Source: Sitta carolinensis (taxonomy: Eukaryota > Chordata > Aves > Passeriformes > Sittidae). From it: DNA of 64,000 bases. Location of the stretch: contig JAVUNC010000004.1 of assembly GCA_032173965.1 (NCBI GenBank), forward strand, positions 62,804,501 through 62,868,500, written 5' to 3'. The stretch's first letter is position 1; each line of letters starts with the position of its first letter. Positions 47,801 to 64,000 of this stretch are shown here, one piece after another. Made by a program: the position numbers and the translations under genes. Under the pieces are notes generated by a model. That model was not told where the DNA came from, searched no databases, and saw only the letters and a program-made list of their open reading frames with translations.

Positions 47801-50800
47801 TGGCCTTTCTATGACATTTACAATATAATTGACTGAAATAGTGGTATTACAGCAAGTGGTTCTGTCCCTGCACACTATAATTTGAAAAACCTGTATCTGT
47901 CAAAAGATAAACCAAAAACTGTTCAGGAGGAAAGCCATGAAAAACTCATTCAGATTCTTAGAGAAGCTCCTGCACAAGAATAAAAAAATGATACTCTTCA
48001 CTGATACATATCTGGGGCTAAAGTAGCAGACCATGGCAGTCCACTGAAGTCTGCATCCCTGTGCGTGTGACAGGACTGGAAATGCTAGTCTCCAAATTTT
48101 CTTCTGCTTCTGGCAAGCAGGGTTTCATGGAGCAGAGAAGCTACAAGTTGCACAGGGGTGCAGACAGCACTTTCCTTGCCAGTGCATATGGCAGGAGAAC
48201 ATCTGCAGCCTCTTTGCCTTCTGTCAAAAGGACAAATCAGTCTGTATGGCTTCCAGGACATACTAGGGCTTCTGCAGGCACTAAGTGTTCATTTAGGTGG
48301 AAGAAGAGCTAAGGCTTACCATTGCTTGTGGTGAAAAAGAAATCCTCAAAACTTTTTCAAGTGGTTTTAACCAACATGGTATTGCCTTCAGAGTCAGCAT
48401 TTTTTAAAGCCCTTGAGCATTAGAGAGAGTGACTCTAAATATGAACCATCAGTCTTTCACCTAAACTATCCCATGAAACACAAAAAGAGCGCACAAAACT
48501 CCCAAAAGCAACATTAGCCCTAGAGGGAATGAGGAGAGCAAGGAACATCACCAGGTGAGAGCTGAAAGTTGCAGCTGTGGAAAATGGCCTAGGCAAAGGG
48601 AAAAGGTATGTCAGAAGATAGGAAAGAAATCCAAAAGCTTCAATAGCATTGACTTAATGATGAACTTTTCCTTCCATTTGGTAAGGCTGAACACATTTAA
48701 TATTATATAGAGCAAATGACAAATACAGGTAGAATTTTTTTCCTCCCCTGATAAGTCTATCCTTCAATAAATTTATGCTGATGATGATTATGTTTAATCC
48801 AGAAATAGACAGTGTGTTTGTGATATTCCTTATGACCTCCATGGAAATACCACTGTGCAACAAAGAGAGTAGAGTTATTGGTATGCAATCCAGCTCATAG
48901 CTGAACACACCCATAAAATAAACTCAATTTTGTTCCTGCAAATTCTCAAGGAGTCATCTAGCTTTAATGTGAGGAAGGTACCTCTTTCTCTTGTATCAGG
49001 GAATGATTTCTTTCTCTTCCCCAAAACAGTGACATGAAATGTCTAAAATATTATAAAAGCTGAAACCTCAGACACTCTGCAGCCTTCACAGAAAACGTTT
49101 TCAGTCCACTCTCTCCTGAGCTGGCCAGATGCAACCATCCCAGGAGGCAGAGTCCAAGTTCCAGTCCGCTGGTTTTCCTCCATATGTAAATTGCCTGCAT
49201 GGCAGTTTCAACACATTCCTCTAAATTTCTCTGTCTAAGTTTCCCTTTCCATTCCTAAGACAGTTATTTCAGTTCATGGCCCAAAAGGATCCAGCAGATC
49301 CCTTTTAATCTTCTGAAGCTACACACACATACTCCCCACAAACTTAGTAACACTGATTTTATCTGTGTTTTCTGTTTCCTGACTCTACCACAGACTGTTT
49401 TTTTACTTGCATATTTAGGAACAACTCAGAATATGTAGCTTTGTACTCCTTGTAGCCGATTTTTATAATTATGACCCCAACTAATTTCTTGTTATCAGTA
49501 CACTCTGATGTCTCAGGGACCTGAACAAGTTCCCAGTGCCCAGAGAATCCCATCATGTCATTTGAGCTGTGATAAGGGTTCCCATGCATGCTGTCTGGCT
49601 GTTGCAAAAATGAGCTGACACGTAATAGCTTTAATCCCAGTGGAAGAGAGCAAAGCTGAACCTGTCTTGCCTTGAGTTTGCCAAGGAGTGAGAATATGCC
49701 AGAGTAAGTTTCTGCAGCTCAGCTGTTACTTAGCTCCTTGCTAGCTCAGTTGTGCATTTTGATCTCAGAGCTGATTTTATTTCAAAAGAAAAATGAACCG
49801 GGACTGGAACAGGAGAATTCTTCAGTCAAATCAGGAGGAGCACAAAGAGCCCATACAAACACTCTTATCTTCACTGGTATTCTGATCTCTCGCACTGCCC
49901 TGTCACAAACATCCCCAGAGTCTTCTCTCTAAATACATCTAGCCAGTTTCCAACCTCCTCTGAAAGATTTTCTACAGAAGCCCTGACCTTTCAAGCTCAC
50001 TCCTTTTCATTACCCCTAAATGAGTGACTTCCTTAGGAATACTACCAAGCCACCACCAGTGTCTGAAGAAAACTGGAAGTACTGATTTTCCCTGAAGCCA
50101 CAATGCCCATGCATCCCCAGATTATAGGAATTCATACTTCTCTACTTTTCCAAGTAGAGAAATAAGACTCATGAGAAAACACCTCGTTTGAACTTTTTGC
50201 CCCACCATCTCCACAAATAATGAAAGACCTTTAGTCCTTTCCTGTAAAAGTCTGAGATACTTCTAACATACAGAATATTTCTGAGCTGGTACAGCTTGAT
50301 ACTGAGCTGCCCAGTACTGCTTTCTCTGACATCCCTTGTAAATCAGGCACAAAGCATTTCTGGTTCTTCTGTTACCATGGATCGTTTTGAAGGCTTACTC
50401 CAAATCATTATAGTACACATTTGTTTTGTCACCTTTTGTTCTGAGTCTCTGTTTTTTGCTGGAGACCAAGTTCCATTTCTCTTCTCATAGCCCTGGCTGC
50501 CAGTACCAGCCTGTCATTTCTCCATTGTTTGCTTATCTGTGCATTAAACTGACCTACATCTCCTTCTAGGAAGTGGGAGCAGATGGTGCTTAGTTGATAT
50601 GGCATCTCAAGATGGTGCTTCAGTGGCTTGTGGGTCACAGAAGTGGGAAATGCTGGTTGCAGCATGAGCAGTGTGCAGCTGAGCTCCCTGTGGAGTGCTC
50701 TGCTTGATGTATCAACAACTTTGGGCCAGCATGAGCCAGTACAGTCACATGGAGAAAGTAGGTTATCTTGGCAATATTTGCTTGGGAGCTGCTGGGATCA

Positions 50801-50904
50801 GGGGGCAGCCACACCACTCACCTCTTTTGGCATTGCTGCCTTAATGGAAAAGTTGGTCAACAGAGGAGCACCATGGTGGCTGGCACTGGAGCACTTGTCA
50901 TGTG
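47801..50904. other. Intergenic, no gene seen
   Basis: Noncoding sequence between two CR1 copies. No coding, RNA or repeat features were recognised. Confidence 0.5.
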
Positions 50905-51255
50905 AGTAGAGGTTGGAAGTTCAGCCTGGAAAAGGGACAGCTTTTTTATCAAGAAGATAGACACAGGGTCTTTATAGGAGTGTAAAGCTGGAAGACAAGA
51001 GAAAATAGGCACAAGCTGGAACAGGGAATTTAAGGCTAGGTAGAATGAGAACTTTTTTCAGTGCCATGATGGTCAAGACAGATAACAGGCTTCCCAGGGA
51101 GATCATGCAGTCTCCATCCTCAGAGGTTTTAAAGAGTAATTTAAAGCCCTGAGACACCTTATATGAGATCACAGCTGAGCTTTCTTCAAGCAAGAGCTTG
51201 AACTGAAGATATCCTGTGGTCTCTTCCAGCCAGTAAATCTATGAATAAGAATCAG
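50905..51255 (+). mobile_element. Old CR1 LINE fragment
   Basis: The order of segments matches the CR1 3' region: 'gttcagcctggaaaaggga' near 50,919, 'aggcttcccagggagatcat' near 51,086, and 'agtctccatcctcagaggtt' near 51,109. Further on are 'gtggtctcttccagccagta' near 51,217 and a decayed terminal 'atctatgaat' near 51,237. Divergence and indels are extensive, so it is older than the 47-kb copy. Confidence 0.75.
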
Positions 51256-54200
51256 TCTGTTTTTAACAAATCCTGCCCAAATCCCAGGCTGCAAAGGGCA
51301 GTCACAGCTGGGAGTTCACATTATGGAAATCCATCCCAGTCTTTGTGGTAGACATGGAAAAATTCAAACAAGTTCAACCATAGTCAATACAGACAAATTT
51401 CATACAGCACAATGCCTCAAGTCATTGAGGGATTAAGCCTTAAATTTGAAGGGTAGCAGCTGTGTAAGTATCCTTCCTTCATTTTCTCTTTCTGAAGGTC
51501 CAAGTCTCTCGTGCTATCCCTGTCAGAGCAGGCAGTAGCCAACATAGCTGGCTCATGCTGCCAGCCAGCAGGCAGCTCCCCCTGCGCCTATCAGAGACAG
51601 TCCCTGCACAGTGCGTGCTCAGTCCCTGCTCTGTTTGCTCCTCCTGTGTCATTCTGTCCTTCCCTCCTCACTTGATCTTCCTGTCTCTCTCCCCTCAGTG
51701 GCAGGATTACAGCACCAGTGTCCTGTTGCTGGCGTGCCCTTGTCTGAGCTCTCTGCTGGACTTTTTTCCTCTGCTCAGCTCTTCTCTTTGCTCGGGTAAG
51801 TCTGATGAACAGCTTCCTTGCTGTCACTGCTTGGTGACATGGCACAAGGGCTTCAGTGTAAGTTTTTCCCTTTGGGAACGTCAACCTGCATTTTCTAGGA
51901 ACAGCCCTAGGAAAGTCTGGCAACCATGTGACATCTGAGGAAAATAGGGAAGTTTTCCAACCTTTTCACCAAGGTTGTTGGTGAAAGTAAGAAATTCTTC
52001 TCTGAAGAGTGATCAGAGAAATTTAAGATTGCTTTGGTAGCACTCGTGTTGAATTGAGTCTGGGGGCCATGGAGTCTGGTGCAACAGTCAGTCAAGATTC
52101 AGGTGCCAATTGAGGGGTGAGGCAGGAGGCTTCAGAAAGCCTCCAAGTCTGGTTCTGAGCCTGTATGAAGAACTGCCACGAAACCTCCAAACTTTTGTTC
52201 AGTTTCAGTTTTACCAAAAAATTGCACATAAACCATAAAGCTAATCAAATGCAGTGGTAGATGATACAGCTGGTTTTATCTCTGCTTTCTAAAGTCACAC
52301 ATGAGGCAGTGTCTATTGACACTGTAAGAAAGTACTTGTGTATTTCTGGAGGGTGATCAGAGTTACACTAGCAGGGGCAATTCCAGGATTTAATGTTTGA
52401 TGCTTTGAGGTGTCACTGCAGACCAATCTGATGTTAAATAAAGATAAAAAATCAGATATCATCAGCATGTATTGGCTGGTGCAAATATATGTAAAGCTTT
52501 GTTTTAGAGAAATGTGTGTGTATGTGAACTTTGAGCATAAAGTGCTGAATACCATCACCCATTTTAGAAGAGCTTAAAATAGCTCCTCGCTGCAGAGCAG
52601 GTGCCATGTGTCCTTCTGCTGAATACATGGGGATGCAAAAGCTAAATATAGACCAGTCTGTAAACCTTCTAGAAGTTGGAGCTGCAAGAAGAAAATCTGG
52701 AAGCAAATCCCATGAGAAGGGGAAGTGCACTGTTTATAAAAGATAAACAAAAGTCTGTGACAGACTTCAAGGCAACCTGCAAGACAAGCTAAGAAGAAGA
52801 TGCTTAATTTGTGTTTTGTTCATGCCAGGAAGGTGCCTGGGCAGCAGTGTCAGCTCCCAGCAGTGCGAGAGGTGGGCTGGCACATCCCAGCACAAGAACA
52901 GTTTTCCCAGCACTGGTGGGATGGCTGTTGCAGCTCTGCTAAATCAGTCATTGGCCCTTGCCTACTGACCTTTTACTTTGGAAACACTGGCTGTTTTCAA
53001 AGCACAGTGAAGGCAAATTGTGCTGTAAATGTGAAATATTAAGAGATAGAGTTGCAGACAAACAAACTCAGCGTGTAACCACATTGCTCTGAAGTGCACA
53101 CCTTTTGCTGCTGTCTCTGGGTGCAGCTGTGGCTATGCTGTGTGCTCAGCTGTGCTGAAAGCTCCATCTCTGTCCTGAGTCATCTTAAGTTCTTAACATA
53201 GGAAGAAGGAGAATGGAGAAGAGTCTTTCTGACAGTGGGGAGGCAGCAGCACCCTCTGGCTCTTGGGAGTGTTTCCCACTGAAGGAGAGGAGGATCTCAG
53301 TGACTATTTGTAGGCAGCAGCCACAAGTGTCAAGTTTCCATCCAAAACACCAGGGCCAAGAAAGGTGCTGATCTCACAGCCATGGAACAGGTCCAGGATT
53401 TGGGAATGCAGGAGGAAAAGAGTAAACAAGATGCAATGCTCAGACCCAGTCAGATTGGTCACTCCTCCCCCTTGCCATAAAACAGGATGAGGCTACGTTG
53501 GAAATTCAGGTGCCTGGAGGCAACAGAAATGGTAGTAGGAGTTGCAAAACTGAAGAGGTGGCTAGTCTAAAATTGGACAAGTCTGAAAAACCAAGGATTT
53601 CCTCTTCTGGACTCAGTCACGTAATTTTTAGGCATTACTGTGTATAAGATGGAGTATAATGTAAACAGTTTGGGTCCTGCTGAAATTGGCACCAAAAGTC
53701 TTTTATGGCCTGATAAGGAAGAATTCCTTGTGTACATCAAGGTTAAGCAGGCTAGAGTACAAGGGATAACTGGGGCCAACTGCAGTAAAAACTCACAGCA
53801 TCAAAGGCTGTAAGCAGGCAACTCTCAGATGCTGTGACTCCTCAACATAAACTGCAGCACTGTGGAAGCTGTTGTGCAAAACAAGGTACAGAAGTCTTCA
53901 CAGGCATTGTGTTTGTGCTGGAAGGACCTTTGTGTTAGACCTCTGGTTTAGCCTGAGAAGGAACAAAATAAATCACTAGGATATTTATTTGTGTGTGTAA
54001 ATACAGCCCCCAGTTTGGTGGGTGCCTTTGGGTTAGAAGCTCATTGCTGTGTGTTCCTGGAGTTTCTGCCTGCTCACCATTCTGGGCTGGTGGATGGAAA
54101 CTCAGCAGATGTGAATTGCCACGGTTTCAGACTGATTATAACTAATCCCCTTCTAGCCAGGAATGTATGTTAGGGAAGATTTCCTGAAAGGTCAGCTTGT

Positions 54201-56625
54201 AAACATCTTGTGTCCTTGATTCTAATAATCCAGTTTCTTTTTCATTCACCCATTTTTTTCCCTTGTTACTGAGGCACATCATGCATAGATCAATTGCCAC
54301 CGTGGATTTGAACCCTACAGTATTTGGAGACATGTTTTGTGATTCACATAAGAGGAAACCTTTAGCCAGACAGTGCTACCACATGAGTGATGAAGCTGGA
54401 AGGCAGCCAAGGGAGACAGTCAGGGTACAGAGAGAACATCGACTTGAGCCTTCTTACAAAGAGGGGGAGATAGTCAGAAAAGAGTTTAATATTTGGAAAT
54501 GGAGCATTTTGCAGTCCTGCTCCCCCTCTGTGATGAATGTATTACAAAAATAGTGATTTTAAATTGGGATATGCTTTCTGAGAGTGTTTTCCTGCCTAAA
54601 CAAGAGCTGGTAGTCCTGGGTTTTCTAGCTGATTGATTGCCAACTGCCAATTATCTCAAATTAATGATTGCAACAGTAAACACTAGCCTGAACATGTCAG
54701 AGATAAACACGTATTTTGTGGAGCCTTTACAATACTCTTACTGACCTTGAATTAGTTGGCAGTCAATTAACTGTAGTTTAAAAAGATCACAAAGAGGAGG
54801 CCAACATTTGTGCTATCTGGAATTATTTACTTAAATTGCACATATAGGGGTAATTTTTCAGTGTTAATTAAACTCGATATGACACCAAATCAGGTCGATA
54901 TAATTTTACAATCATTTTGCAGTGGTATAATGACTATGCCTCAAGGAGTAAGGAAAGGATGAGATGCAATTGTGTATGACATTTCTGTGAGAGCAGGTCC
55001 AGATGCATTCCTGAGCCATTTCTGCTGGCAAATTGTATCTATGGCTGGACTGCAGGGGCATGGATTTACAGCTAACAGGTTTCAAGCACTTCCTGAGCCC
55101 ACTCAAAGCTTTCAATTACTTGCTTGAGAGATAGCTCATTTGACTATCTTATCTGCAAGTCTGGTCATATAGCTAGAAAATCAAATCTTGAAAAACATTG
55201 CCTTAGTGATGGCCATCACTGCACTTCCACACATCACTCTGACTGGGGAGAGTTTAAGAACACTGAGTCATTCATTACAGTAAATGACATCTCTCTTATC
55301 ATATAATGCCTTTGGTCATGTTAGTTTACGATTTTGAAAGCTGAAGAAATTTAAACACTGTAGAAAATATATGTTACAGCCTGTTCGAACAAGGAACAAA
55401 ATGCTTCCCAGTTAAGTCCATGTTTTCAAAGTCTTTTAAAAAATAAGAAAACAACCACTTCAGATGCTGGAAAGAACCAACGAAGAAAGCGTCTTCTCCT
55501 CTGCCTTTCCCACTGGCACCATTGTAAGTCATTAAGGAGAGGAACAAAAATCAGTCTGGAAAGAGAGAGTGGAGAGTCTGCAGTCAAGCAGCAGTGGGGG
55601 TTAGTAGCAGATCAAAATCCAGCTGTGCACCCCACACCTCTGCACTACTTCATGAGGGCAACACAGAGGTGCCAGCAGCCTCGCCCTCTGAGAGGGAAGG
55701 GGCCTTCACTACTCTGAGTTTTCCTGGTGCCCAGGATGCTCTTGCTGACAACCTCAGGTCCTGGGTAAGCCAGAGCAGGAACACGGATATGTCAGAGTCT
55801 CTGTATTTGCCAGGGTGAATGCGGCCCTCAAAATGCAAGAAAACAAAAGCTTCCCTTTGCAATCTGGGAATAAATTAGCTGAAATGCACCCCATAAAAAA
55901 GCATGGACTATCAAACTTCGTTATGTGTGGTTGGGTTTATTTCACTGTGATTTATTCTGTAGATTGTAATTTGTCAAAGAAGCTGTCAGCAGCATGCAAC
56001 AAGTACAAGAGAAGGGTGATTTAGAGCTGTTCATCTTATTCTTTGCTCTTATTGTGATGGTATCAAACAATGTCTCTTGTAGATCAAGCACCATGCCGGG
56101 CTTTCCAAGGGCACAGTGCAATTTTCAGTGCACCAGTTTCATTTAAAATATTTTTCATGATTATTGACTTAAGGTGTTCCAACAGGAGAGAAACAGGAAG
56201 TGAATCTAATGCAGCTCTGAAGTGAAGCTGCCCATTTCAGTAGGTAGTGTTAAATAGATAAAGAAAAGTCAACATGTGGTAAATATTTGATTCAAGGAGG
56301 GAAATGGTCTAAGTGACTGGGGTGTCATTTCATGTGTCATTGATGGCAGTGGGAATAAGAGATTTTCATTTTTAAGTGTTAGTTTTGGGTAGGCTTTTCT
56401 CTTGGAAAGTATCTAATTTGCTTTTCTCCTTTCATGCAAATCACCTTGATTATTTATCTAGGTGTGACCTATTAGTTAAGCCAGAGCCAATGCATAAGCT
56501 GCCATCCCAAGTTTCACACAAAATCACTCATATGCTGGCCAAGCTTTGGGAACAGCTTGATGGCCAATTCTTTATATGGCTTATTCAACGCTTTTAAATT
56601 AACCCTCCATTTGTTTTTCTGTCAG
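51256..56625. other. Upstream region of TXLNB, no gene seen
   Basis: This holds the presumed TXLNB promoter and any 5' noncoding exon, neither of which can be fixed. A segment at 51,699-51,795 is flanked by an acceptor (CTCTCCCCTCAG) and a donor (GTAAGT) and is one candidate noncoding exon. No CpG island is present, which fits a tissue-restricted gene. Confidence 0.4.
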
Positions 56626-56626
56626 C

Positions 56627-57029
56627 ATGGAGAATGACCAGTCTTCCACCTCACCTGGGCAGGACATCCAGGAACAGAGTGGGGACACACCTGCCCCTGG
56701 CCTGCCATCCCCTGCTCCAGCCCCCCCGGAGCAGCCAGGTGCCTGGCCCGAAGCAGCCGTGTGTGACATCTCAGAGGAGCTGAGCCGGCAGCTGGAGGAC
56801 ATCATTAAAACCTACGGGTCTGCCACAAGCCTGATGGAGAAGGAAAGCACTGCTACAGGAACTGACAGGCCTGACAAGGGAGAGCCAGGCAGCCTGGAGG
56901 ATGCAGAGTATGAAGATGGAAATGAAGAAAGTGAGAAAGAGAAGCTGGCTCCTGGGGATGCCTCCAAAGCGAAGGAGCCCAGCAGCAACAAGGAGCAGAA
57001 GCTGGAGAAGAAAATCCTGAAGGGACTAG
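56627..57029 (+). CDS. TXLNB: Taxilin beta, first coding exon
   Basis: Encodes residues 1-134 plus one base. Taxilins are long coiled-coil proteins that bind syntaxins and take part in vesicle traffic. Taxilin beta is the heart and skeletal-muscle member. The exon starts with a variable Pro/Gln/Ser-rich N-terminus. It then has the family-conserved DISEELSRQLEDIIKTYGSA block (about residues 46-65), an acidic Glu/Asp-rich linker, and NKEQKLEKKILKGLG, which leads into the coiled-coil region. The acceptor AG is at 56,624-56,625, so the ATG starts one base into the exon. The reading frame into the next exon is only kept if the exon ends at 57,029 with a GC donor (AG followed by GCAAGT at 57,030). 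Confidence 0.92.

Positions 57030-64000
<6,971 letters not shown>

Noticed and set aside
51960..52090. Text resembling the CR1 segment 'agaaattcttctctgaagag'
   Set aside because: Match is limited to about 25 bases with no ordered flanking segments; not enough to call an element.

Overview
This is a piece of a vertebrate nuclear chromosome, almost certainly avian. The evidence is split genes with GT-AG introns and distant spacing, several CR1 LINE fragments (the dominant bird/reptile retroposon, recognisable by their ATTCTATG-type 3' ends), a pair of short ERVK-like solo LTRs, and two genes that are neighbours in amniotes: CITED2 and TXLNB (human 6q24). The species cannot be named from the sequence.

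Layout. Positions 1 to about 30,800 are a gene-free, AT-rich region upstream of CITED2. It holds CR1 fragments (about 5.3-5.8 kb, 13.8 kb, 21.6-22.3 kb), one solo LTR on the minus strand (20,678-21,220), a small inverted-repeat element (15.6 kb), an AAT microsatellite (23.3 kb) and at least one CpG-retaining unique block (17.3 kb) that looks like a conserved regulatory element. A CpG island (about 30.8-33.4 kb) carries the CITED2 promoter, a 5' noncoding exon ending at 31,986, a 634-bp intron, and a single coding exon (32,628-33,350, 240 residues), followed by an AU-rich 3'UTR ending near 34.25 kb. Three kb further on is a second, very GC-rich island (36.5-37.7 kb). It contains a 40-bp minisatellite with higher-order structure and a 19-bp minisatellite that is partly its reverse complement. 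From 37.8 to 56.6 kb there is mostly unique noncoding sequence plus two CR1 copies.

The right end holds the 5' part of TXLNB (taxilin beta), on the same strand as CITED2. Three coding exons (56,627-57,029; 58,942-59,033; 63,255-63,425) encode about the first 222 residues, and the gene runs off the window. The first of these introns appears to use a GC-AG splice pair. The third interval contains a second solo LTR (60,264-60,922), in sense orientation and with a perfect 6-bp target-site duplication.

The two genes do not form a pathway. CITED2 is a nuclear CBP/p300-binding co-regulator, and taxilin beta is a coiled-coil, syntaxin-binding-family protein of muscle. No prokaryote-style system, CRISPR array, tRNA or rRNA gene was seen. 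The best leads are structural: the inverted minisatellite pair, the GC-AG intron, the shortened CITED2 glycine/serine linker, the juxtaposed acceptor/donor at CITED2 exon 2, and the oppositely oriented solo LTR pair.
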